Assembly: GCA_041687015.1 (NCBI GenBank) | Contig: JAWLCT010000013.1 | Location: forward strand, 10,597 to 74,596 | Direction of reading: 5' to 3' | DNA from: JALOAT01 sp041687015 | GTDB lineage: Bacteria > Pseudomonadota > Gammaproteobacteria > Thiohalomonadales > Thiohalomonadaceae | Length of the DNA stretch: 64,000 nucleotides | Shown here: positions 34,486 through 43,032 of the stretch, in pieces | Numbering within the stretch: the stretch's first letter is position 1 | Layout: the number at the start of each line of letters is the position of its first letter | Translations under genes and position numbers: made by a program | Notes under the pieces: generated by a model | Databases searched by the model: none | What the model saw: the letters and a program-made list of their open reading frames with translations, nothing else | Told to the model about the DNA's origin: nothing

Positions 34486-35403
34486 ATGGCATTTTGGCTT
34501 GAGCCGATACCGCCGTTCCGACTCGATCTGACCGTGTGGGCGCTGCGTCGCCGGGCTCACAACGTTGTTGATCGCTGGGATGGAGAGGTATACCGGCGTG
34601 TCGTCGTTCTCAACCACCAGGTCGACGAAGTCACGGTGGTGCAGGTGGGCGGCGAGGCCAAGCCGCGGCTGCGTGTTTCGCTGGCGGGCGAACCGACAGG
34701 CGCAGCGGCACGGGAACAGATCACCGGCCTGCTGGCGCGCTTGCTGGGGTTGAACATCGATCTGAAGCCGTTCTACCGCCTCGCCGCGACCGATCCTGTC
34801 CTTGCCAGTCTGGCGAATCGCTTTCGCGGCCTCAAGCCGCCGCGCTTTCCGTCGGTTTTCGAAGCGCTGGTCAACGCCATCGCGTGTCAGCAAATCTCCC
34901 TGCAGGCGGGGATTGCCGTGTTGAACCGTCTCGCCGTCGAATTCGGCGCGTCGGTGCAAAGTGCCCATGGGTTTCCGCGACCCACCGACCTGGCCGGCCG
35001 CGACCCACAACGGCTGCGCGCCCTGGGGCTCAGCGGCCAGAAATCCCGGGCACTGCTCGGGCTGGCAGAGGCCGTCCGGAACGGTGAAGTCCTGGAGTCG
35101 CTGGCTGGTCTCGATGATACCGAGGCCTTGCGTCGCCTCATGCAGTTGCGCGGCGTGGGACGCTGGAGCGCCGAATACGTGTTGCTGCGCGGCCTGGGAA
35201 GAATTCACGTCTTCCCCGGTGATGACGTGGGGGCGCGTAAAAGGCTTGCGCAGTGGCTTGGCCTCGCTGCACCGTTGGACTTTGAGGGCGTGGCGCGGAT
35301 CCTGAGGCAGTGGCGACCGTTTGCGGGGCTCGTGTATTTCCACCTGTTGTTGCACGGACTGGCGGACCAAGGTGTGTTGACGGGCGAATCAGGCCTCGCC
35401 TGA
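34486..35403 (+). CDS. alkA: DNA-3-methyladenine glycosylase II (AlkA-type)
   Basis: A protein of 305 residues with the helix-hairpin-helix/GPD fold: FEALVNAIACQQISLQAG, then LRGVGRWSAEYVLLRGLGR and the aspartate-containing loop HVFPGDDVGARKRL, where the second Asp aligns with the catalytic residue of AlkA. The N-terminal AlkA-like domain covers about 1-95. It removes alkylated bases. Its end overlaps the convergent flavoprotein gene by 15 bp. There is no adaptive-response regulator nearby. Confidence 0.88.
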   Translation: MAFWLEPIPPFRLDLTVWALRRRAHNVVDRWDGEVYRRVVVLNHQVDEVTVVQVGGEAKPRLRVSLAGEPTGAAAREQITGLLARLLGLNIDLKPFYRLAATDPVLASLANRFRGLKPPRFPSVFEALVNAIACQQISLQAGIAVLNRLAVEFGASVQSAHGFPRPTDLAGRDPQRLRALGLSGQKSRALLGLAEAVRNGEVLESLAGLDDTEALRRLMQLRGVGRWSAEYVLLRGLGRIHVFPGDDVGARKRLAQWLGLAAPLDFEGVARILRQWRPFAGLVYFHLLLHGLADQGVLTGESGLA

Positions 35404-36861
35404 ACCGGCCGATCCCGACAACGGCCAGCGGCTCAGCAGGCGGGCGAATCCTGAACTGGGCACCATGGGCAGCGTAAGCTGTCGTGGTCGGCCGAGGGCG
35501 GCCCAAATCTGTTCAGCCGCCAGGAATCCGGACCGGGCCGCGCTTTCCATCGACGCCGGGAAACCCGTATTGGTCCAGTCACCGGCGAGCAGCAGACCGG
35601 GTATCGGCGTGCGGACGTCGGGGCGCAGGCGTTCGATGCCGGGCAGGGGCGCGGGAATCGCCATGGGGATGCGGTGCACCCGGGCGTGGCGTACCACGGC
35701 CGCGCGCGCTTGCGGCGAAAAGTCGGCCACTTCGTCCAGCGTCGCCTGGATGACGGCCTGGTCCGACAAGTCGCGGGCACGGGGGCTGTGGATGATGTTG
35801 CCGGCGATGATGGACGGACCGCGGCGCTTCCCCGGGCGGATATTGGACAGATCATAGAAGTCGTAATTGAGATTCTGCGGCGACCAGAGCCGGGTCCACA
35901 TCTGTTCGTGGGTGAGTTTGCGATCAAGCCAGAGATAGGTGCTCACATAAGGTACGGGCACGAACGCCCCCAAGCTGCGGAACGGTTCGGCTCGGGTCCA
36001 GGGCTCCGGAAGCAGTGTACGCAGCTCGGCGGGTGTCACCGCGCACACGCAAAAGCGCGTGTGGATGTGCGCGCCCGTGTCGAGCACAACCCCCGTGACC
36101 CGCTGCGCCTCGTACACGAGGCCTTGTACGCGTGTCTGGGTGAATACGCGCCCGCCTTCGGCCCGTATTCTGGCGACGCTGCCGGGCACGAACAAATCAC
36201 CCAGACCGCGCCCCGGAAAGCCGAAACGAAAGCGGTTGTCGCCAAGCAGTTGCCGGAACACGCGCAGTAACGCACCGGCGGAGCACTGTTCCAGGGGCAC
36301 GTTCATGAAGGTCATGGCGGCCGTTCTCCAGAACCAGTCGATGAAGCGCGGCGTCACGCCCATCTCGGAGAGGAAGTCGCGGGCATTGCGCTCATCGAGA
36401 CGCAGCACGTCGGCTTCGCTCAGGCGCATGGCAAACAGCACCACCCGGGTATTCGAGGCGAGATCGCGACGCGAGAGCGCGCGCACCGAAAACAGGTTCG
36501 GGAGCAACGATAACGGGGCGGGCAGGGGATAGCGTTTCATCACCACCACCTCGCTGCCCGCCAGGACGAGGAAGTTTTCCGTGTGCCAGACGATGCCGGC
36601 TGCGGTATTCAGCCGTTCCAGCAGACGCAGCATGTTGCGATGCTCGCTGGTGATGACATGCGGCCCGATGTCGATGATGTCGCCCGTGACGTCATCCGTC
36701 CAACTGCGCGCACGGCCGCCGAGTTCAATGGAGGCCTCCACCAGCGTCACGGCCAGGCCGCTGCCCGACAGGCCCACGGCACAGGCGAGTCCGCTGAGTC
36801 CACCACCGATGATCACCACGTCGGCCTGCAATTCACCGCTCATCCCTTGCTGTCCGTGCAT
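35389..36861 (-). CDS. FAD-dependent amine/squalene-type oxidoreductase (HpnE-like)
   Basis: A protein of 490 residues. The dinucleotide motif VVIIGGGLSGLACAVGL is followed by ELGGRARSW, and the C-terminal FAD motif reads PGLLLAGDWTNTGFPASMESA. The pattern is that of the phytoene desaturase/HpnE group, which acts on isoprenoids such as hydroxysqualene or carotenoids. No other hopanoid or carotenoid gene is in the window, so the substrate is open. An alternative start six codons downstream (MSGELQ) is as plausible. Confidence 0.78.
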   Translation of the reverse strand: MHGQQGMSGELQADVVIIGGGLSGLACAVGLSGSGLAVTLVEASIELGGRARSWTDDVTGDIIDIGPHVITSEHRNMLRLLERLNTAAGIVWHTENFLVLAGSEVVVMKRYPLPAPLSLLPNLFSVRALSRRDLASNTRVVLFAMRLSEADVLRLDERNARDFLSEMGVTPRFIDWFWRTAAMTFMNVPLEQCSAGALLRVFRQLLGDNRFRFGFPGRGLGDLFVPGSVARIRAEGGRVFTQTRVQGLVYEAQRVTGVVLDTGAHIHTRFCVCAVTPAELRTLLPEPWTRAEPFRSLGAFVPVPYVSTYLWLDRKLTHEQMWTRLWSPQNLNYDFYDLSNIRPGKRRGPSIIAGNIIHSPRARDLSDQAVIQATLDEVADFSPQARAAVVRHARVHRIPMAIPAPLPGIERLRPDVRTPIPGLLLAGDWTNTGFPASMESAARSGFLAAEQIWAALGRPRQLTLPMVPSSGFARLLSRWPLSGSAGSGEA

Positions 36862-36988
36862 GCCCTAAAGAGCAGGTTAGGTGAGTACGTGGGCCCGGGC
36901 AATGGATTCACGGCTGGGCTGCAGTGTATTCACATACAACACCAGTGCGCCGTTCCCAGACACCCGTTCCCACCAAGCCGAGGCGGAC

Positions 36989-37477
36989 CTATTTGGCACA
37001 GCAGATCTTCCAGGCCAACATGTGTTCCTGCCGAGCGCGGCGTGCTTCGGCCTGACGCTGCGCCTCGAAGAGGTTCCGCTCACGGTTGTAGTGGGCGAGA
37101 TTGTCTCGATAGATCTGCAGGCATGCAGCCACGGCCTCCTGGAACGCATAGCGATCCCAGATTTTCTGCAGAAAACGCTGGATACAGCCGCGGTTGATCC
37201 CTCCGATCAGCATGGACTGATCCGAATACCCGCTCATCAGCAAGCGCGCGCTCAACGGCGAGACCCGCGTCGCGAGTTCCAGAAAGCGCAATCCATCCAT
37301 CTGGGGCATACGGTAATCCACGATGACCAGCGCCCACATATCGAGCGCCAGCTCGGCCATGGCTTCCGCCGCATTGGTGAACGTCCGCGATTCACACGGG
37401 AAGGGACAACCACGCAATTCCCGTTCGATGGAACGGAGCATGGCGGGTTCGTCATCAAGGACCAGAATCCGCTCCAT
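36989..37477 (-). CDS. Orphan response regulator (receiver domain plus short C-terminal helix)
   Basis: A protein of 162 residues. The receiver domain (1-120) has acidic pocket D8/D9, phospho-acceptor D54 (VDYRMPQMDG), LLMSGYSD and K in RFLQKIWD. The sequence around SARLLMSGYSD resembles receivers normally attached to HD-GYP or histidine kinase modules. Here only a charged helix (NRERNLFEAQRQAEARRAR) and a cysteine pair near the end follow. No histidine kinase is adjacent. Confidence 0.82.
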   Translation of the reverse strand: MERILVLDDEPAMLRSIERELRGCPFPCESRTFTNAAEAMAELALDMWALVIVDYRMPQMDGLRFLELATRVSPLSARLLMSGYSDQSMLIGGINRGCIQRFLQKIWDRYAFQEAVAACLQIYRDNLAHYNRERNLFEAQRQAEARRARQEHMLAWKICCAK

Positions 37478-37563
37478 GAGGGAGCCGTTCGCAGATAACC
37501 TCGACTGTCAGGGATGTCGGCGGCTGACAGGTTTTCTTGAGCGTCGGGGGGCGTTGTCGCGCA

Positions 37564-37592
37564 GGGCCTCCCCGGTCACCCGGGGAGTGCCC
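37564..37592. repeat. Hairpin downstream of the DUF1579 gene
   Basis: CTCCCCGG and CCGGGGAG form a perfect 8-bp stem around a TCAC loop, extended by an outer GGGC/GCCC pairing. It lies just past the stop of the minus-strand DUF1579 gene. There is no T-run, so it is at best a candidate 3' stabilising or terminator structure. Confidence 0.4.
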
Positions 37593-37605
37593 GCGCTCGG
37601 GGCGC

Positions 37606-38121
37606 TTAAATCTTTCTTCGGTAGCTGATGTCCATCACCGAGTGCCACTGGCCGTCGTCGCCGAGGATTTCCGAGTGCTGCATGCGGTGATCCGCGTCCT
37701 GGATTTCGATGATGTCCCTGGAGCGCGTCATGGCGCCCGGTGTGCTCATGCTCGGCCCCACGGACTCGAGGGTGAGCCGGTTCCCGGTGGTATCCAGGGT
37801 CCCTTCGTACACCCACATGTAAGTCATCATGGAACCTATCCATGTGCCCACGTAGCGGCTTTTTTGTGGGTCATAGCCAAGCGTCATGACCATGGTGGCG
37901 GTGTCGCCGTCGGGCATCGCGCCGGAGGACTCCGCCACGATCCACAGTGCCCCGATGGAGCGCACCTTTTCCGTGCCCGTAAACTTCATGGGCGCCTGGC
38001 CCGGCGCCATGCTGGCGCTGCCTTCATAGGTCCATTCGCCCACCAGTTTGTCGAGCCAGCGATGCTGTTGCAGCGGCTCGGCTTGCATGGTCGAAACCTC
38101 GGGTGTTTCCGGTTTTGTCAT
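37606..38121 (-). CDS. DUF1579 family protein
   Basis: A protein of 171 residues matching DUF1579: HRWLDKLVGEWTYEGSASM, GTEKVRSIGALWIVAES, MTLGYDPQKSRYVGTWIGSMM and the lipocalin-like alternating strands up to SVMDISYRRKI. No signal peptide is present. The function of the family is unknown. The gene stands alone between the response regulator and the diguanylate cyclase, all on the minus strand. Confidence 0.85.
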   Translation of the reverse strand: MTKPETPEVSTMQAEPLQQHRWLDKLVGEWTYEGSASMAPGQAPMKFTGTEKVRSIGALWIVAESSGAMPDGDTATMVMTLGYDPQKSRYVGTWIGSMMTYMWVYEGTLDTTGNRLTLESVGPSMSTPGAMTRSRDIIEIQDADHRMQHSEILGDDGQWHSVMDISYRRKI

Positions 38122-38181
38122 GGGTCGCCTCCGTTATCCCGTTAAACGCGGGCGTGGGAACAAGCTTAGAAGGGATGGCGG

Positions 38182-40725
38182 CTAGGCAGGGGGCTCGGGC
38201 GCCGCCATCGACTCGATTCGGTTGCGGCCGTTACGCTTTGCGTCATACAGGGCCTGGTCGGCCATGCTCAACAGCGTGGCGAAGCTGAATCGGTCGGCGC
38301 GCGCACCTGCCACACCCAGACTGATGGTCACCACAGGCGCCACCGGTGAGGCGGCGTGTGGCAGTGCACGTTCCAGCACTCTTCGACGCATGGTGTCAGC
38401 CAGCAATGAGGCGGACACCGCCTCGGTTTCCACCAGTACCACCAGGAACTCTTCGCCACCGTACCGCACCAGAAAATCACTGGGGCGGCGCAAACAGCTA
38501 CGCAATGCGTGAGCCACCTGACGCAAGCAGTCGTCACCCTGCTGATGCCCGTAGTGATCGTTATAAGCCTTGAAATGATCGATGTCGGCCATGATCAGGG
38601 CGACCGGGTGCTGGTGGCGTGCCTCCCGTCCCCACTCCCGCCCGATGAACTGTTCGAGGTAGCGACGGTTGGGAATCTGGGTGAGTGGGTCGTGAAGCGT
38701 CAGGCTTTCCAGGGCGAATTGCGCGCGCTTGAGTTCGGTAATGTCCCGGTCCACCACCAGCACCGATTCGACCTCGCCGCTTGCGCCGAATTCGGGCACC
38801 ACCCGCGACTGGAAGTAGCGCATCCCGCCGGGCATCGGATGTTCATGCTCCACCATCTGCTCCTGTCCGGTTGCGAAAGCCCGTTGCAAGACCTCCTCCC
38901 GGAGGGTGCTTTCCCGGGGCGCGAGCCGCAGCTCCGCCGGTCGCTTGCCCAGGAACCAGTCTCGCGGCTTGCCGGTGAGCCGTTCCACGGCCCGATTGAT
39001 GTACCGGATGCGCATCGCACCATCCACCCGCGCGATGACGTCCGGGGAACGCTCGGAAAGCGCCTCAAATTCCTGCTGGCGCCGGTGCAGGATCTCCTCC
39101 GTACGTTTGCGTTCAGTGATATCGGTGACCCCTGCGAGGGCGCCGCGGTAATGACCTTCCGTGTCATAGAGCGGGGCCGTAACGATGTGTGTGAAGACTT
39201 GGGCGCCGTTTTTATGCCGGAAGCAGAACTCATATTCGGCACGCATGCCGCCGCGCCCGCGGGCCAGATTGTTTTTGGCCGCTTCCATCGCCTGCGCATC
39301 CATGAAGGTGAACAAATTCCTGCCGAGCATCTCCTCCGCGGAGAATCCGAGCAGCTCCGTCATCCGTTGGTTGACCAGGGTGGTATTGTCGTTTTCATCG
39401 ATGATCCAAATGCCTTCGTAAAGGTTTTCCACCACCTCGCGGTATTTGCGCTCGTTCTCCCGCAGCGATTGCTCGGCTTGCTTGCGCTCGGTGATATCGC
39501 GGCTAATGGCAAGCAGGGTTTCCACTTGTCTATCCGGGCCAAATTCTGGTACGACGCGTGATTCAACGACGCGAAGGCCGGCCGCCGTGGGTAGGTTTAC
39601 TTCAACGGTCTGTGCATGACCGGTGAGAAAGACCTGTTCGAGCACCTGGTCGAGAAAAGCGGCGAGTTCATCGGGCAGGCCAATTTCATGATTGCTTTTG
39701 TTGAGCAGTGCGGTTCGTGGTTTTCCCAACAAATGCTCGAAGGCGGCATTGACGTAGATTCGGCGCAATGCCCGGTCGAAGCGCACGATCATGTCCGTGG
39801 AGTTTTCCGCCAATGTGCGGAATTCTTCGAGCCAGCGGCGCTCCGTAATCTCTTCCGCCACCACGTTGATGCCGTAGATTTTCCCATCGTCGCGACGCAA
39901 TGGCCAATATTGGCTCAGCCAGGTGCGGTGCACGCCGGGCCGCGCGGGTGTCTCTGCCGTCAGCTCAAAATCAATCACCGGCTCGCCGGTTTCAAGCACG
40001 TCACGCAGTAATGCCTCGTTGTGCAGTGCGACGTCCGGGACCACCTCACTCACGGTTTTTCCGAGATGGTCTTCCACGGGCACACCGTTGATCTCGGCGA
40101 GGCGCTCGTTGATGTGAACGAAGCGCAGGTCCTGGTCGAGGACGCAAAGACCGATAGGCGCCGTTCGATAAATCAGTTCCAATTCTGTCGTCAGCTGATG
40201 ATGACGGTCTTGGCTCTCGCGCAAATCCTGCGCTGCCTGCGCCCTGACTGTAAGATCCTGTCCGACGCCGAAATTCGCCACCGGCTCACCGGCTGAATCG
40301 AATTCGAATTCGCCGCAGATGCGCACCTTGTGTTCCTCGCCATCGCGATAGGCGCGGAAGTCGACCACGTAGACCGACCGCGTTTTCATGGCGTCATCAA
40401 CGGCACGGGCAATGCGAGCCCGATCATCGGGGTGTACGAACTGGTAAATTGCCCCGAGGGGGTGATATTGGGGTTCGGGGGAGACCCCCAGTAGCTGGGA
40501 CAGGCCTTCGGACCACAACACACGATTATTCCGCAGGTCCGCGCACCAGTAACCCAGCCGCGCGAGTCGTTCCGCGTGTGCCATTTGCATAGTTCGACGA
40601 CGCAGCTCAACTTCGGTATCCATCAGTTTGTGCGCGAGCTGATCGCGCTCTGCTTTGATTTCCCGTTGCGCCTGTTCGAGGGCGGAAATCTGAGCTATCA
40701 CCTCATCAAGGTTCACGTCGTCCAT
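38182..40725 (-). CDS. Diguanylate cyclase with five PAS domains
   Basis: A protein of 847 residues. An N-terminal coiled coil (about 5-50) leads to five PAS domains (roughly 50-165, 175-290, 295-415, 425-540 and 550-670), each ending in a DIT-type linker (ISRDITERK, GVTDITERK, VDRDITELK). The GGDEF domain at the C-terminus has an intact GGEEF near 755 and an inhibitory I-site RPSD five residues before it, so it should make cyclic di-GMP under feedback control. There are no membrane helices. The start at 40725 is the best guess; longer starts exist to 40860. Confidence 0.9.
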   Translation of the reverse strand: MDDVNLDEVIAQISALEQAQREIKAERDQLAHKLMDTEVELRRRTMQMAHAERLARLGYWCADLRNNRVLWSEGLSQLLGVSPEPQYHPLGAIYQFVHPDDRARIARAVDDAMKTRSVYVVDFRAYRDGEEHKVRICGEFEFDSAGEPVANFGVGQDLTVRAQAAQDLRESQDRHHQLTTELELIYRTAPIGLCVLDQDLRFVHINERLAEINGVPVEDHLGKTVSEVVPDVALHNEALLRDVLETGEPVIDFELTAETPARPGVHRTWLSQYWPLRRDDGKIYGINVVAEEITERRWLEEFRTLAENSTDMIVRFDRALRRIYVNAAFEHLLGKPRTALLNKSNHEIGLPDELAAFLDQVLEQVFLTGHAQTVEVNLPTAAGLRVVESRVVPEFGPDRQVETLLAISRDITERKQAEQSLRENERKYREVVENLYEGIWIIDENDNTTLVNQRMTELLGFSAEEMLGRNLFTFMDAQAMEAAKNNLARGRGGMRAEYEFCFRHKNGAQVFTHIVTAPLYDTEGHYRGALAGVTDITERKRTEEILHRRQQEFEALSERSPDVIARVDGAMRIRYINRAVERLTGKPRDWFLGKRPAELRLAPRESTLREEVLQRAFATGQEQMVEHEHPMPGGMRYFQSRVVPEFGASGEVESVLVVDRDITELKRAQFALESLTLHDPLTQIPNRRYLEQFIGREWGREARHQHPVALIMADIDHFKAYNDHYGHQQGDDCLRQVAHALRSCLRRPSDFLVRYGGEEFLVVLVETEAVSASLLADTMRRRVLERALPHAASPVAPVVTISLGVAGARADRFSFATLLSMADQALYDAKRNGRNRIESMAAPEPPA

Positions 40726-40903
40726 AAGGAAGCGATCGGGCGGTGCGGCACCATGGGGAATCTGGAAAAAGCGTCGTTGGGATAAGCATAGTGCGCACGG
40801 TTCCGTCCCAGACCTGGCCATTTCCACCATACACCTGGCCACGCGCCGGTGACGCATCACGAAGGCGCGTTGGCGGGTTTCGGTGACATGCAGGATTCAC
40901 TGC

Positions 40904-41278
40904 TTATTCAGTGCCGGTTTCCAACGCATCCTTGATCCGGCGCTCGATGATATTCATGTCCAGGCGGCTGCGATCCCGAACGATCTGCCGCACGGTTTCG
41001 TTCACCGTGCTGAGATCCTCGAGCAGGTCACGCAGGATTTCCTGCTGTTGACGCACACGGGTGATTTCCTGGGGTTCGCGCACCAGATCGCGGACGATGG
41101 AATCTTCCGCGCGCGAGGCGACCACCGGCTCAGACTGGTCTTCCAGGTAAACGAAAGTTCGGCGTCCGGGCCCACGTTCCTCCTCAATGGGCATCACCGC
41201 ACTCACGCGATCGGAACGGACATATTTGCCATACCCGAGCGGCACCAGCACACCGTGTTGAACGCGCATGGGAAACAC
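40904..41278 (-). CDS. Hypothetical protein with RemA/DUF370-like N-terminal half
   Basis: A protein of 124 residues. The first 70 residues (VPLGYGKYVRSDRVSAVMPI, RTFVYLEDQSEPVVASRAED) have the strand-turn-strand layout of RemA/DUF370 proteins, where GFGN..V...RV.AIV is followed by a second strand block. The second half is a charged helix (ITRVRQQQEILRDLLEDL). Similarity to RemA is by eye only. It lies alone between the diguanylate cyclase and the LysR pair. Confidence 0.6.
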   Translation of the reverse strand: MFPMRVQHGVLVPLGYGKYVRSDRVSAVMPIEEERGPGRRTFVYLEDQSEPVVASRAEDSIVRDLVREPQEITRVRQQQEILRDLLEDLSTVNETVRQIVRDRSRLDMNIIERRIKDALETGTE

Positions 41279-41356
41279 TCCGGCACCGCATCGATGCCTT
41301 CGACACGCCTAAGGAGAGTCTAGGAATCAACGCGTGGCGGGTTGAAGAGCGGCCGC

Positions 41357-41863
41357 TCAGCCGAAGGTATCGTTCGGTTCGTGGGGTGCCCGCTTGCGGT
41401 GTGCGCCCAGGCGCGCCATCACCCGTGCCGTTGTGAGCAGGTTCGCGAGGGTTTCCGCCGGCAGATCGGCGGGGGGCAGCAGGGCAAGCAAGGTGTGGCG
41501 CTTGAGCACCACGAAATAGTCTTCCGGTGCAAACAAGTGCTTCGCCAGGGCAAAGCCGCGCTCCAGGTGGACCATGGCGCCGGGTCGGCGCCGGGTGATG
41601 AGGAGCTGTCCGTAGATGAGTTCCACCAGTGCCTGTGCGCGGGTGCTCCGGCGTGAGGTCAGAGCGGCGAGGCTCTCGTATTCCGCCTGCACATCGTCCC
41701 CAAGCGCGGCGTGGGCCAGCATGGCGGTGAGCCGCAACGCGAGCGAACCACGGCCGCGACGGCGCAGCGCCTGTTCGCGCTGTTCCACGGCATTCAGGAC
41801 CTGCCTGGCCGTGTTTGCGGGACAGGGATCGGCATACCAGCGGCCCAACGTGAGGAATGCCAT
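41357..41863 (-). CDS. Helical protein of unknown function coupled to a LysR regulator
   Basis: A protein of 168 residues, almost all helical, with TPR-like pairs (ARQVLNAVEQREQALRRRG, LRLTAMLAHAALGDDVQAEY, ALVELIYGQLLITRRRPGA). The ATG at 41863 overlaps the LysR stop by one base, so the two are translated together. I recognise no family. An in-frame TTG one codon upstream is possible but less likely. Confidence 0.65.
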   Translation of the reverse strand: MAFLTLGRWYADPCPANTARQVLNAVEQREQALRRRGRGSLALRLTAMLAHAALGDDVQAEYESLAALTSRRSTRAQALVELIYGQLLITRRRPGAMVHLERGFALAKHLFAPEDYFVVLKRHTLLALLPPADLPAETLANLLTTARVMARLGAHRKRAPHEPNDTFG

Positions 41864-42729
41864 CAATCGCCTTCCAGCAGTCGCAGCATGGCGCGGCCCG
41901 CATTCGACAGGGTGCGCGAGGCATGGTGTACCACGCCCAGGTGGCGCACCAGCGCCAGTTCCGGCACGCGCAGCACCACGGTGTCATCATCGATCAACGT
42001 ATGCGGCAGCACGCTCCAGCCCAGTCCAACCGACACCAGCATCTTGATGGTCTCCAGATAATTGGTGGACAGCCGCACCGTGGGATGCAGCCCGCGCGCG
42101 GCAAACGCCTTCTCCATCAATGAGCGCGTGAAGGTGCTTTGACCCGGCAACACGGCCGGCGACTGCGCGAGCAGGTCCAGGCTCACACGCTTGCGCACGG
42201 CGAGCGGGTGGTCACGCCCGACCACCACCGCAAGCGGGTCGTCCCACAGCACGCGGGTGGTGAGATTGGCGGGGGCGGGTTCCGGCAGCGTGACCACCGC
42301 CAGTTCCAACTCACCGTGCAGCACCGCCTGGCAGGCCTCTTCCGAATCGAGAAAACGGATGTCCAGTTCCACCGCAGGATAGCGGCCAGTGAAGGCGCGC
42401 AGCAGCGACGGCAGATGATGCAGGCCCACATGGTGGCTGGTGCCAAAGGACAGCGGTCCGTCCACGCGTTCGGAAAGGTTGGACAGCGCACGGCGGCTGT
42501 CCTCCACCGCCTCCAGAATATGCCGCGCCCGCGGCAGCAGGGCGCGCCCGGCTTCGGTGAGGGACACCTGGCGCCCGATGCGGTCGAACAAGGGACTGCC
42601 CAGGGCCTGTTCCAGCGCCGTGATGCGCTTGCTCACCGCCGGCTGGGTCAGGAACAACCGCTCCGCCGCCGCCGAGAACGACGCATTCTCGGCCACGGCC
42701 ACGAAGGCCTGCAGATTCGGAATGTCCAT
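41863..42729 (-). CDS. LysR-family transcriptional regulator
   Basis: A protein of 288 residues. The N-terminal helix-turn-helix (MDIPNLQAFVAVAENASFSA, then AERLFLTQPAVSKRITALE) is followed by a LysR substrate-binding domain (about 90-285). It diverges from leuC across 303 bp, the classic layout for a regulator of the adjacent operon; the effector cannot be read from the sequence. The downstream helical protein gene overlaps its stop. Confidence 0.92.
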   Translation of the reverse strand: MDIPNLQAFVAVAENASFSAAAERLFLTQPAVSKRITALEQALGSPLFDRIGRQVSLTEAGRALLPRARHILEAVEDSRRALSNLSERVDGPLSFGTSHHVGLHHLPSLLRAFTGRYPAVELDIRFLDSEEACQAVLHGELELAVVTLPEPAPANLTTRVLWDDPLAVVVGRDHPLAVRKRVSLDLLAQSPAVLPGQSTFTRSLMEKAFAARGLHPTVRLSTNYLETIKMLVSVGLGWSVLPHTLIDDDTVVLRVPELALVRHLGVVHHASRTLSNAGRAMLRLLEGD

Positions 42730-42784
42730 GCCGGATGCCTGTCAGGAATCGATTCTATGAAAAAGATGAATTGGAGTAATGAGT

Positions 42785-42802
42785 CCAGCCTACGTAGACT
42801 GG
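42785..42802. promoter_or_regulatory. Candidate LysR operator dyad
   Basis: CCAGCCTACGTAGACTGG is an 18-bp dyad matching itself at 16 of 18 positions, centred on CTACGTAG. It lies 56 bp upstream of the LysR start and outside the repeat element that fills the rest of the intergenic region. Position and symmetry fit an operator; there is no other evidence. Confidence 0.4.
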
Positions 42803-42830
42803 CACTTCGAATCAAGCAGTGGCGGAAGAG

Positions 42831-43008
42831 ACAAACACGGGGGACACGGGGAACACGGGGATTTCCGTTTGTAGGAGCGGCCTAAGGCCGCGACGGCGCG
42901 GCATACCCAGACAATCGCGGCCTGAGGCCGCTCCCACAGGCGGAGTTCCTACCTGATCACACGGATATCCCCCGTGTTCCCCGTGTCCCCCGTGTTAATG
43001 CCTTTTTG
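42831..43008. repeat. Composite inverted-repeat element E3 upstream of leuC
   Basis: The left arm (42831-42860) holds ACACGGGGGACACGGGGAAC and CACGGGG. The right arm (42968-43008) holds TCCCCCGTGTTCCCCGTGTC and CCCCGTGTTAATGCC followed by TTTTT. Between them lies a REP-like palindrome (42871-42937) with flank sequence. The element fills most of the 303-bp lysR-leuC interval and ends 25 bp before the leuC ATG. Confidence 0.9.
42871..42937. repeat. REP-like palindrome nested in E3
   Basis: Inverted arms GTAGGAGCGGCCTAAGGCCG (continuing CGA) and TCGCGGCCTGAGGCCGCTCC (continuing CAC) surround a 21-nt loop containing GCGGCATACCCAGACAA. The arms differ at two positions. The loop has the same orientation as in E4, but the flanking GGAATTCC-type sequence is on the opposite side. 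Confidence 0.85.
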
Positions 43009-43032
43009 CGCAGTTTCTACGGAGTGATGCCC

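Noticed and set aside
42831..43008. CRISPR array
   Set aside because: Units are contiguous or inverted with no regular unique spacers, and no cas genes are present.
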